A stretch of 64,000 bases of DNA from Rotaria sordida (taxonomy: Eukaryota > Rotifera > Eurotatoria > Philodinida > Philodinidae), in assembly GCA_905250125.1 (NCBI GenBank), contig CAJNOL010000279.1:62001-126000 (forward strand), given 5' to 3'. The notes beneath the pieces are model-generated. The model did not search any database. It worked only from the letters and a program-made list of their open reading frames with translations, and was not told the origin of the DNA. Shown in pieces: positions 49,258-60,238 of this stretch. Position numbers and translations under genes: made by a program. Position 1 is the first letter of the stretch; each line of letters starts with the position of its first letter.

Positions 49258-50635
49258 AATTATTTTTCTAAAATAAGAAAAGTCGAATTAATAATAATAT
49301 ATTCATTTTTGTTTTCTACTTGTCTAAACTGTGAATATCTAAAGAAAAAAGATCGACTGTCGATAAAAATAGTAAATCAAACATTTAGAAAGAAAAAAAA
49401 TATTAAATTATAGCGGGAAAGAAAAAGAGTCAATGGGAAATTTTGGACAAAAAAAAATCAATGATGTTTAGTTTTTAATAAATCATAAAATGTAAAGATT
49501 TCTTCGAAAAGTTTAAAACAAAAATTTTTCACAAAATGATTATTCTTTAGTGTGAAAAAGTAAAGAACATGTCGTGAAATGTACTAGATGACTCACTCTT
49601 CTTCTTTAAAAACGAACAAAAAATTTATTTACTATTCTTATGATAATATACTGTTTCCAATGGAAATCTAAAACAAAATGTATTCATATACTATACTTAT
49701 AAAAAGAATGTGTTATGTTTACACATTCTTTTCACTAACAACGTCTAAGAAAAAAACAAAAGTCTTACAATCTTAAAAATCAAAAATTATGATCGTTGTT
49801 TTTTTCTTTAATGAAAAATTAAAAAAAAAGACACTTAGCAAGCTATTAAACAGTAAATCTATGTGCTAAACTTATAATCTGACGTACTTACAAGAAAATA
49901 AATACCAGAGATGGGATCAATTCGTAATTGTTTAGAATAAAACGGACTTAGATATATAAAAAGTTCTAACCGAGTCGATCCTAGCTCTGATACACATTAG
50001 TTTATGTAACGTAGTTAAACTTATTTTTTCATGTGCTTTACAGGAGCAGATATTAAAATGTGTCCATATCACATGATTTCATTGCTCAAGAATTTCATGT
50101 GCATGAGAAAAATAAATTCTACTAAAACAGTGATTAAAATTAATAAATACATTTTTCTGAGTCGAACTTTTATTAGCGAAAAAGAAGTTCGATCAGGAAA
50201 GTGATTGATACTCATGAGTACATTTGTTTTTGCGTAGAATTATTGTTGATTCATACACATATTTCGAGAAGCGTCCATATCACATGACTTTTTTTGCACA
50301 TGAACTTTATGTTCATGAGAGAAAAAAATTCGACTAGGCAACATAGTACACTCTGTTTTTTCTGATTAACACGTGAAACAGTGTATATTTCAGATGTAGC
50401 AGGTGTTCTGTCTATATTAATTCTGTTTGTTACAAGTTCTATCAGAAGTATTATTCAAATGCACTCATTCATTCATTAAATATCTTCACCAATGAAAATC
50501 TTCAATTTCCTCTACAATGCAAACCTACAACTACGCAAATAAAAGAAAAAAAACGAAATGTATCACCAATAATTTTTTATTTGATTTCAATCATCCAATC
50601 AGAAAAATAATCAGTCAGAGGCCGCTATTGTATAT
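49258..50635. promoter_or_regulatory. Divergent intergenic region between mitofusin and TMEM237
   Basis: The 1.38-kb space separates two start codons pointing outward, so it should contain both promoters. It includes a partial direct repeat: CCATATCACATGA at about 50067 and again at about 50276, each followed by TTTCATGTGCATGAGA or a close variant, together about 50-60 bp per copy. No coding frame is supported. Confidence 0.5.
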
Positions 50636-53600
50636 ATGTCTGTTTCTATGACAACAAATAATACGATTATAAGTCATCATAATCAATCGATGGCAACTAC
50701 TGGTACAGGCCAAGGAGGAAATCAAAGACGACGTTTACCAAAATTAACTGCAGCTGAACCAGTTGGTGAAAGTAGCAGTGAAACACCACGTACAGTAACT
50801 AGTGATGAAAATGCTCGACAACGTCGACGAGCTAAACAACGATTAATTCATCAACAAACACCAAATGGAAGAGAAACAGTTTCACCACCAGCAGCTAAAG
50901 AAGTAATTTAATTCTTTTTATTTTTTTTTTTTTTAGATTTAAATTATTTCTTAGTACAATATTTTTTTCAAATTCTAGCTTCCTTTACCACCTCGATCAA
51001 ATCAAACAGATGAATCTCAAACAACTAAACGTCGAAAAGCTCGACGACGCGTCAAATCATCGTAAGTTATATTTAGTTTTCAATCTATTTAATTTCTAAT
51101 AATAAATTATAGATCACAATTACGACAAGAACCTTCACTTTTACATGGCTTTGAAGATGAAGTTGTTATTGAAAGGTCTAGAAAATCCAACGAAGCAGTT
51201 TTACCTGATCTGTTAATATCAAGTGCACATGCTGGTAGTACACCATCAAAAAGTGCTCCAACACCTCGTATTTATTTTGAAGATAGAAGTATTATATTCT
51301 TTTAGAATTATTGAAAAATAATTATTTTTTATTTTTAAGAAAAATTTTCAAGTGTAAATAAAGAAACTGCAGAAGCACGTTTAGGTAATAGAGCAGGTCA
51401 ATCACCATTTCAATTAGGACATGTTGATAATTATACAATTCAACAACAAACAGCAGAAGTTTTAAAACGTTATACAGTTCATGTTGCTAAACAAACTCAT
51501 GCAGCTTTTCAAAAATTTTTTCTTTTTATACATGGAATTAATTCTGGTTATGCATTATGGATATGTGTAATTGCATTTGTATTTACACAAGAAAGGGCAT
51601 TCGATTTTTTTTATGTTTATCGATCAATTGCATTGATTACACATCTTTTATTTTATCTTTTTCTTGCCATATGTATGGTTGATGTTTTAGATCGGTAATT
51701 AAGCTTTAATCTTTTTTTTTTCTTTTCGTTTTTGATAATTAAAATATATAGCAATCACAAGAACCCTACTACCGAGTAATAAGAAGTCTTTTGCCTGATA
51801 GTTTGACTACAAATTGAACTCGATAAAGACTGATCGCAGACAGCAATCGAAGGTCGATAGGTATTGATGCAAAGGATTTACAATGAAAACACTGATTTTT
51901 TCCTTAGAACCCCAAACAAGACTTTTCTGACTTTACACAATTTAAATTCGTTAACTTCCATCTTATTATTAACAAATAAAGATTCATATGTCTATATTGT
52001 ATCACAGATTGGGTACGTCAATCCATTGTAATGTTGAAGTGCAGAAGAGCCTTCATTGTCTGAGATGGTCTTAGCATGGATCTCTTCTCCATTAATAAAT
52101 GCAATCATGAAATTTTCAAGAAAAACTTCATTAGAGTAGAACACTCATTGTAGAAAATTTCAAGGCAAATGATTAAAATTAGCCGAAGATATAAGTCACT
52201 TTTCGGCAATTCCCATCAACTCTCATGTGGAAATTACTCAAAGAATACTCCATAAATCAGACAAACTAAATCTTTTTGACATGGAATTTTTATTCTTAAC
52301 AGAGGTAGCACTGAGCTATCGAATAAGAAATCTAACGTCATGAGATTTATTTTTCTATGTTAAGATATCCTCGCCTGAAGAAAAAATCTATGTTGACCTT
52401 CTAGCTGTTCCGTATGAAGGTCATTCAAGTCTTGACTAGTTCTTTGCGATCAGAATTCAACATTCTCTATTTGTGATCAAACTATGAAACTAAAGGATTA
52501 AAGTTTATGTATTTTTTAACCTGATAATGGGACTTTTTGCGACTATTTTATACAGGTTGGGTCATAAATAGCACTAAGATAAAAAAAAATTAAATATCTC
52601 CGCGTCGGTTCAATAAAATGAGCTGATTTTTTTATTTGTGGTAGGAGTGTATTGAACGTTTCTTTTATACTGTTAAAGTAAGCAAATATTATTATTAAGT
52701 ATTATTATTATTATTGGTATCATAACAACAATTTTGCTTGTTATCAAAATAAGAAAAATACATATGAAGCATTTCATAGATAATTTACAGTTGTCATCTA
52801 AGAGAATAATAATAAGAAATCAAAAAGAACTTTATACAATATACTATACTGATGCACGTAGAGCAAATTGCCGAAACTAATTAATTTAAAAAGTCAACAA
52901 TTACAAAATTTCGGTTTTTTGAAATATGGAACACTAGTTTTTGCAAGAAAGTTGGTGTTTTAAATGGTTGCAATAATACATTTTAGTTAGGAGACAAGGA
53001 TTTCAGCTTTTAAACTGACTAGTTTTGAAAACTTGCACTATGTGCATTAATATAGTATCATTCGTTAAGTTTGATTTGATTTATTATTATTTTCTTAGAT
53101 AACAACTGAAAATTATCTATGAAATGCTTCACATGTATGATTTTTTTTACTTGACAATAGGCGAAATTTCTTTATAAAGGTCAAAAATATACCTTGACTG
53201 TAGTATTTGTTTACATTATCCGTATGAAAAAAAAACCTTTAAATAGGTTTCTACCATTAACAAAAAAATCAGTTCATTCGAGCGAATCGAGTCAAAGATA
53301 TTTCAATTGCTATCTAGAGCTCATCCTATATTTCGCTGTTTTTTGTTTTGCTTTAGAATTGATCCTGTCAAATTTAATAAAACAGTACTTTTACAATCGA
53401 TTACTGCACAAAATAGTGCAATAGCTTTTATCTTTTATGGTATCGCTATGGTTGTTAATTTAGTTATGATGCAAACAGAAGATCATTTACGTATGACTCA
53501 ATATACATCAAATACTACAAATCAAATATATTTTAATGTTGTAAGTTTTGTTACATTATTGATTTCTATGAAGTATTCTGTTGTTTTTCTTTTGAAAAGA

Positions 53601-53812
53601 CTGATGTAGTAAATAATCAAAGTACGACATGGAAAAATTTAACAGCAGTTCGAGCAGCATTTATTCTTGTTGGATGGATTATTGTTAGTATACATGTTAA
53701 AAATGATCGATTAAGAACAATGATTCAAGATACAGAAGACAAAGCATTTTATGAAGAATTACAAATTGAACAACACACTGTACCACTTGTTACTGGAATG
53801 AATTCTCCTTAA
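50636..53812 (+). CDS. TMEM237: Transmembrane protein 237 (ciliary transition zone)
   Basis: Six exons (50636-50902, 50979-51061, 51113-51288, 51340-51694, 53357-53540, 53600-53812) join in phase to 425 residues; the human protein has 408. The N-terminal half is basic and disordered (QRRRLPKLTAAEP, KRRKARRRVKSS), and the C-terminal half carries four membrane helices typical of the family: a first pair around FFLFIHGINSGYALWICVIA and ALITHLLFYLFLAICMVDVL, a third at SAIAFIFYGIAMVVNLVMM and a fourth at AAFILVGWIIVSI. The link DRIDPVKFN between helices 2 and 3 matches the conserved family link. TMEM237 acts in the MKS/transition-zone complex that gates the ciliary membrane. A poly(A) signal AATAAA lies at 53857-53862. 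The 1.66-kb fourth intron contains a foldback element. Confidence 0.9.
52733..53166. mobile_element. Foldback (MITE-like) element in a TMEM237 intron
   Basis: Inverted arms of about 170-200 bp (about 52733-52905 and 52960-53166). The best-preserved part is GAAGCATTTCATAGATAATT at about 52766 and its complement at about 53117. Internal AT-rich landmarks also pair (for example GATGCACGTAGAGCAA with its partner near 53030). There is no coding capacity. Confidence 0.72.
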
Positions 53813-53856
53813 TTATGTTTTAGCTATTTTGTTCCTTTTTTTTTCTCTTTGATTAC

Positions 53857-53862
53857 AATAAA
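53857..53862 (+). terminator. Poly(A) signal of TMEM237
   Basis: Canonical AATAAA 45 bp after the stop codon. Confidence 0.7.
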
Positions 53863-53996
53863 ATATAACATATAGGGAAAAACTAGTTTGAATACTGTTG
53901 TTTATTAGAAGAATCTGCTATTTGTGTATGTGTTTATGTTTTTTTTTTCTTTTCATTCTAATAAAAACATTTTGTGTAATTACATAGAAATATATT

Positions 53997-54551
53997 TTAT
54001 TTGCCTCGATAATGTTTCATTGATGTTGGTTGAATTTGATGATTATGATAATCATAACCATTGTTGATATGATATCGACCTTGTGCATCTAAGATATAAT
54101 GTGGATTTGATAAACTATGTCCCCAAACTAAATTATGAAATGCACGTTTACCAATACGTGGAAAAAAAACACTTCGTTGTTCATTCCATCGTAATTCATT
54201 ATCATAATTATTTTCTTCATTATCTTCAATGTTTGTATTTGCATCAAACATAGAAGAAATATCTTCTGTATCAGATAGTGAACGACCAATACGTGGAAAT
54301 TTTGTTGAGCGAAAAACACGATCATAATATGAAGGTATATTCAATCCAAATTGTTGATCGGTAAGACTATTTCTTAAATCATCCGATTCTATAACATAGC
54401 TACACTAAAAGAACAGAAATTTTTAATTTATAAAAAAAAAAAAAAAGACAAAAATTCAAATATAAATTTTTCTTACAGTCGTTGTAATGAATAGTACCAT
54501 TAAAACGTAATAGCAAGAATTGATAATTGTTGATGAAGATGAGATACACAT
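53997..54551 (-). CDS. Neuropeptide precursor yielding two FPRI-amide peptides
   Basis: Two exons (54551-54477 and 54404-53997) join in phase across a 72-bp intron to a 160-residue preproprotein. Residues 1-26 (MCISSSSTII...VLMVLFITTT) form a signal peptide. Two peptide units with amidation and cleavage signals follow: R|STKFPRI-G-R near residues 55-65 and R|SVFFPRI-G-KR near 100-112. In each, glycine donates the C-terminal amide and basic residues give cleavage. An acidic spacer (about 35 residues, rich in D, E and N) lies between them, as is usual in precursors. The C-terminal part after KR has no further amidated unit apart from a terminal RGK. FPRX-amide endings occur in the protostome small cardioactive peptide and CAPA/pyrokinin groups; FPRI-amide could belong to either. 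Signalling through a class A GPCR is expected. It converges on TMEM237, with 184 bp between stop codons. Confidence 0.83.
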
Positions 54552-55917
54552 TATTGATTTGAAAATTCAATTAATAATTTTTTAAATATGCAGTTAAGTA
54601 TAAGACGCAATAAATGAATAAAATATAGCAGATAGTTATGAAAGAAATAGATTTGTATGTTCACTTGTTTTTGTTAACCTTTTCAATGTGCTTTCAAGTA
54701 TTTATGTAGATCGAATACTAGAAAAGTGTGGGAGTAAATAATGATCTATAGAAAATTATGACAATGAAGAAATAAGCAAAAAAGTATTAGCTGTATTTTT
54801 TCGATAAATGATGAAGAAAGTATGAGAACGATAGAAAAAAAATCTATATTTGAAATCGGAACAGCAACCGACTACGTACAATTCATCGTTAGTTACATCG
54901 GAAACACGACCGCACATAAGCAATTTGTTGAATCAAACGTAATTTTTCATTTCCGTAGGCAGTAAATTTGTATTAGCCGAATCACTCCAATCACCATCAT
55001 ATTCAAATAAACATTCATGACTTCTTTTTTTAAAAATAGCTATCAATCAATTAATGAAAAATTCGAAAAATACTATGTGTATCTTTGTATAATTATAGAT
55101 TGATAACTACATAAAAGCTATTCGAAGACAAGTATACATATGCAAATCACTTGCAAATTTTTTATCTTCAAATGAACAAAAGAAAACATTTTTGAGATGA
55201 AAAACAAAAATTAAATTCGAAAATAAAGAAAACAAGACCTATTTAGCGTATTATTTCATCTATACAAAGAATGAACAAGAAAAAAAATGAACAAAACTCA
55301 TGATTGTTCAAACGTATTTTGATTTACTATAAATTGAAAATATCTTTATGAAGACAATGATATGCGTGAGTCAATTTACTAAATATTCTTCTTTTTATGG
55401 AGACTTTACGATTAAGGTACGCGATTTTTTTTTTTTTTTTGATTTATAAAATTAGTGCATTTCGTCCATATAGCTTAATGATAATATCATTTTATTTTTT
55501 GCTAGTAGGCACATATATGAACTCAAACAAACAATGTTTTATTTTTGTAAATGCACTCGAATTTTAATATTCGACAATGAAAATAAATCAATGGATGAGA
55601 CAGCATGAATAGCCTTCACCAATCGAAAGAGAAAAGGCGCGAATAATATGTGATAAAGTTATTGATCGATTATCAGAGACAGACATAGATGCGCGACGAA
55701 ACAACAAGATCATTCTGATCAATTAAGTTGTATCATAAAATAATGTTTCATTATATATTGTTTTAATTTTTTTTATAGCAGATATATTCGTATCCGTCTC
55801 GTGTTTGTTTTTTTTTCTGTGTTGATTCACTAATGAGATTCTTCGCACATTTTAATATGTGAAAAACTAGACATCAATTCTTCCTTTGATCGATTCAAAT
55901 CATCAACCATAACAATC
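54552..55917. other. Intergenic between divergent neuropeptide and homeobox genes
   Basis: 1.37 kb of AT-rich sequence upstream of both genes. It includes a T run at 55425-55440 and no coding region. Promoters of both genes are expected here. Confidence 0.5.
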
Positions 55918-57112
55918 ATGCTCAAACTTGGTTTTACCATGGAAGAATTGATGTTTCCAGAAAACTATCAATCTAATTTTCTTTTTAATATTGAATCCAA
56001 TTGTTTGGTGAGAACTTGATAGTGTAAACTTATTTTTTTAAAGAATCTTATTTTTTTTTATAGTTAGATAGACTTATTAAAATGTCACCTGTATATGATT
56101 ATCAAGAACAGATAACTATAGATGATGATGATGATGATGATTGGTTCACGATTAAACAACTTAATCCTGGTTAGAATATAGAAATATGACTTTTTCTTTT
56201 ACTCATTATTCTATTTATTTATTAGAAACTTTGCCAAATAATAATACTATGAGTCTCATAAATGACCAAACATTACCCGTATTCGATATTTTCTCGGATA
56301 ATTCTTATCTCAGTCAAGTAAAATCAATGGTTGAACTTGATAGTACTATTACTGCTTTACTTTTACCTAACCTGTAAGTTATTGAAGAAAGATTTATAGA
56401 AAAAAGAAATTAAATTCAGTTCCGATCATAGATCAATTCAAGTTGCTCATGATAAAAACAATACTTCATTAACATCAGATACAGTTCCAATTATCTCTTC
56501 TCCATCTCCTGGTGATCAACGGTAAAAAGTTTTAGTTAATATCTATCAAGTGTTTTTTATCCTTTATCTTTTAAATAGATTATTGACAACAACAACAGCA
56601 ACTACTACTACAATTACTCAACAAAAACCACAACAACGATCGAATAAACATATGATGTCTAAATCAACTTCATCGTTATCTTTTTGTACACATTCATCAA
56701 CATCAATAACGAATAGCAGTGCTGATGAAATGAATTCAAATTCAAACGATTTAAATGACATAACAAGCATACATCATTCTACTGAATCTGTGCAACAACT
56801 TTCTTATTATCATAAAAATAATAAAAGTACAAGTGACGATTCATTAAATATTGGTAATAGACGTCGTCGTAAAAGAACTATCTTCAGTGCAGCTGATATT
56901 GAACATCTTAAAGAAGCATTTATTCAAAATCCTAAACCAAGTCGTAAATATTGTTCTATTTCTTTTAAAGATAACTATTAGCGAAAAACAAAACTTTCTT
57001 TGTTCTAGAACAAGATATTGCTATTTTATCCGAACAATTAGGTCATGATTCTTATGTGATTCGTGTATGGTTTTACAATAAGCGTCAAGCAACAAAAAAA
57101 CGGAACGAATAA
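55918..57112 (+). CDS. POU-like homeodomain transcription factor lacking a POU-specific domain
   Basis: Six exons (55918-56007, 56064-56169, 56226-56373, 56432-56521, 56579-56943, 57009-57112) join in phase to 300 residues. The last 65 residues are a homeodomain: basic arm NRRRRKRTIFSA, helix 1 DIEHLKEAFIQNPKPS, helix 2 DIAILSEQLGHD and recognition helix YVIRVWFYNKRQATKKR. The VIRVWF-x-N-(K/R)-RQ core and KPSQQDIA turn are POU-type, closest by eye to class VI, but position 50 is tyrosine where POU proteins have cysteine. The 235 residues before it are acidic, then threonine-, serine- and asparagine-rich, with a run of seven aspartates, and show no POU-specific helix-turn-helix domain. The protein ends five residues after the homeodomain. 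It is likely a nuclear DNA-binding regulator. Poly(A) signal AATAAA at 57166-57171. Confidence 0.82.
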
Positions 57113-57165
57113 GACGATATTGAAGATAAATCTTTTTTATCAATATGATTTTTATTCCAGTTTCA

Positions 57166-57171
57166 AATAAA
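57166..57171 (+). terminator. Poly(A) signal of the homeobox gene
   Basis: Canonical AATAAA 54 bp after the stop codon. Confidence 0.7.
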
Positions 57172-57556
57172 ATTTATTCACCTATATATTCTTTAAGTTC
57201 TTACGAGAAAAAAGCTAACCTATTGTTGACAATCGAATATTTATATTATACTAAATATGCTTTTTGAAGTTATCAATAGTCGGTATTTTGTAGATGATCG
57301 ATTACATTAACTGATGATGAACGAATTTCTTTTTTTAAATGAAAACTATAGATACATGTGAACGAGTTAGAAAACACCAAAGATACTGAGAAGAAAACAT
57401 GCTGAAAATCGGAAAAGATCGGATCTATATCAAGAAACGAGAAAGTTTGGAAAATAACTAAAAGAAAGACACATGTATATTGTACTTGCCATTTGTGCAA
57501 CAGGATTAACAGAAAGGACCAAGAAAGGAAATGTAAGATATAATTGAGTTATAAAC

Positions 57557-57765
57557 TGTAACGACAAACTGAAGCAGGAGCGTACCGTCGCCCTCGGTAA
57601 TGATATTTATTGGGTTACTTCATATTGCCAGAATGTGAGTACTTCACATACAACACACGCTTATATAGGAGAGAGCCAGAGAGAGAAAGATGAGTACAGG
57701 AAAGAATAATAGAGATAAAATAAAGAAAAAAGGAAGATCAGTGGGAGGTGATATCAATATCGGCA
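57557..57765 (+). repeat. LTR-like direct repeat, copy 1
   Basis: A 209-bp unit beginning TGTAACGACAAA and ending ATATCGGCA, the TG...CA form of an LTR. A copy lies at 58875-59091 in the same direction. Shared internal landmarks: TCGGTAATGAT, TTTATTGG, CATACAACACACGCT and GGAGGTGATATCAATATCGG. No primer-binding site, polypurine tract or gag/pol remnant is seen. Confidence 0.65.
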
Positions 57766-58026
57766 TAGCCTCCCACTCATATTAGACGCACTCCTGAGCG
57801 TTTGTACAATATAGACAAAAGACCCAGGATGAAAAATCCGGAACTCGGATTCTGTCGGATCCGACTATTTCCGACAGTTGGATCCGTCAGTTGGATGATG
57901 TTGGAAAGTACAGGACCTGATAGGATTCTGTTAGATTTCTATAGGCAAACCAGATATTATCTGCAGCATTGATGCTTTATTCATGAGCTTTTTATTTTAT
58001 AATGCGCAATATATACATCTATGGAG

Positions 58027-58214
58027 CTGATTAGTCTGACTAAATGCCCAGTTACTTTTTTATCACACTGTTTCTATAATGTATGAGATAAATATGATCT
58101 TTTTATCAGTTATAGTACTTCTGCAGTATTATAACTGGTAAAAAGATCATATTTATCTCATACATTATAGAAATAATATGATAAAAAAGAATTGGGTCAT
58201 CCGACTAGGTTAAT
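58027..58214. repeat. Long near-perfect palindrome
   Basis: Arms meet at CTGCAG near 58123. About 55 bp on each side of the centre pair almost perfectly (TCTATAATGTATGAGATAAA with its complement), with weaker pairing out to the ends. It is the best preserved hairpin in the window, so it is probably young. Confidence 0.88.
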
Positions 58215-58267
58215 CAACGCCATTCCATGTCGTTCACGCCGGCCGTAAATAATATAAAGTTGTCTAT

Positions 58268-58495
58268 TTTCTCTGAAATAATACTTACCTTTCCTTTTGT
58301 TGTTGAGATTGATCTAAACAAAAACAAAGAAAAATTTATTTATTTAAATAAATACTTACTGTTCATTTCGATGTTGAGATGAATCGAAAGAAAAACATTT
58401 ATTTGTTTAAATAAATACTTATTGATCATTTTGATATTGAGATGAATCTAAATAAGAAAAAAAATTTATATAAATAAATACTTGCTTTGTAATAA
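58268..58495. repeat. Tandem repeat, about 75-bp units, three copies
   Basis: Each unit carries AAATAATACTTAC or AAATAAATACTT, then TTGTTGAGAT or TGATATTGAGATGAATC, then an A/T-rich stretch with TTTAAATAAATA. Confidence 0.7.
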
Positions 58496-58874
58496 TTTGT
58501 GGTAATCAAAAGCAATTGTAGAAAACCATCGATTGATCGCGGTGAACCGGCGGCAATTTAACAAACTTGCATGCGATGTTATCGGATATTGTCGGATTCG
58601 ATAGGTTCCCAGCTGTCTGATAACAACGGATCCTATTATCAGAATCCGATGATATCTGACTGTCGAAAAACGTCGAAAACCAATGGATGTAACTGGTTTT
58701 CGACTATCGGCATTCCCGTCGGATAATATCGAATTATCCATGGATCCGATAGGATCCTATTGGGCATTTTTGACCTGGACTGTTAATTTTGGCAAGATCG
58801 AACTTTGCACTAAGAGATGCAAGTTTGGTTGACATGGTTGTCATTTAACGACGGGCTCCTTGCCAAAGTCGATA

Positions 58875-59091
58875 TGTAACGACAAATTGGAGGGTAGCTT
58901 ACTGCTTTACTCGGTAATGATGTTTATTGGACTATTTCACATCATCTGAATGTGACTATTTCACATACAACACACGCTAACATAGAAGAGAGCAAGAGAG
59001 AGAGAGAGAGAGAGATATGAGCACAAGACAAAACAATAGACATAAGATAAAGAGGAAAGAAGATCAGTAGGAGGTGATATCAATATCGGCA
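58875..59091 (+). repeat. LTR-like direct repeat, copy 2
   Basis: Partner of 57557-57765, starting TGTAACGACAAA and ending ATATCGGCA. It contains an expanded GA run (about 58993-59012) absent from copy 1. The 4-6 bases beside the two outer edges do not match, so the pair is not clearly one inserted element. Confidence 0.65.
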
Positions 59092-59180
59092 CATACACTA
59101 CAGCAATGAATCTTTTGCAAAAATAGTGATATATAAGAGGGCGGAAAAAGTTTAACAACAACATACTTTTGATGTTTTTT

Positions 59181-59765
59181 CTGTAATGTTAAGCAATTAG
59201 GTGAAATTCAGATAGTGATTTTAATAGCCAATAGAGTTTTCTATCTAATACATTCTATACCAAGATTTCATAAACGAACTATGATTGCAAGGTTTTAAAA
59301 AAAACCGAACACAGTAGCTTTCAGGTCTTAGAAAACTTTGTCAGAGCTATTTTGAAAGAGCACAAAATCACGAACAAAACGGCGGATTACCGAATTTTCT
59401 ACGACGTTTCTTTAAAAAAGTTAAAAGTATCGCAAAAACCATTAAAGAAAACGAATTTTAATATAAAATCGCTAAAACATGCCTTTTAGTAGTTTTTATG
59501 ATACTGTTAACTTTTTAAGAGAAAGTCGTAGAAAATGCGGCGAACTCTCATCTTGTTCAATATTATAATATTCTTTAGAATGGTATTTTTGAAAAATAGC
59601 TCCGAGCAAGTTTTCTAGGATCTGAAAATTATCGTATTTTGGTTTTTTATAAACCTTGTCATTATAGTTCATCTATGAAACCTTGCTATTGAATGCATTA
59701 TATAGAAAATTCTATTGAATATTAAACTCACTATTTGGATTTGAGCTAATTGTTTAACATTATAG
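59181..59765. mobile_element. Foldback (MITE-like) element, 585 bp
   Basis: Inverted arms of about 280 bp: outer ends CTGTAATGTTAAGCAATTAG at 59181 and the complement of a near copy ending at 59765. TTTTCTACGAC at about 59395 and its complement near 59527 mark the inner parts. There is no open frame. Confidence 0.8.
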
Positions 59766-60238
59766 AAATAAACCAAAAATACGTTTTTGTTAAACTTTTG
59801 ATAATAAGAATTATTCATTGTTTGAAAACGTAGATAGGAGAATATCATATTAAATTGAATGAATTTTGATTATTTTGCATTGATTTTTATGTTCTGAATG
59901 TGTAAACGAAATTTTTAACCTTTTGAATCTCACAACTAACTTTGAAAAAAATAAAAATTGTAATGATTGTTTTTTTAATGTTACAATCCCTTTGAGAGAA
60001 TTCTTCGTTTATTTATAATTTTCATTATTATACTGATAAAATTTTTATAGTAGAATGTTATCGGTTGAAATGAACTGTTTTGCTATTTTCAATGCGTTCT
60101 GTCGTTTGCTTTTTCGATCAATCTAAAATATTAGAAATAACAAGGCATTGTTTTTTCTCTTGTTAGTAAAATCTTTTTTGCAATAATAAAAAGATTCTAT
60201 TTGAAAACACAATTAATTTAATGTTAATCATTGTCTAT
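59766..60238. other. Intergenic, 3' flank of DNAI4, no gene seen
   Basis: AT-rich sequence between the foldback element and the stop codon of the dynein intermediate chain gene. Confidence 0.5.

Larger units (their letters stand above)
57821..58780. mobile_element. 960-bp non-autonomous element rich in TCGGAT motifs, between the two LTR-like copies
   Basis: The ends are diverged inverted repeats: CCAGGATGAAAAATCC on the left, and the complement of GGGCATTTTTGACCTGG on the right, each followed by TCGGATCC-bearing sequence. The interior includes a 190-bp palindrome and a tandem repeat. There is no transposase. Confidence 0.5.
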
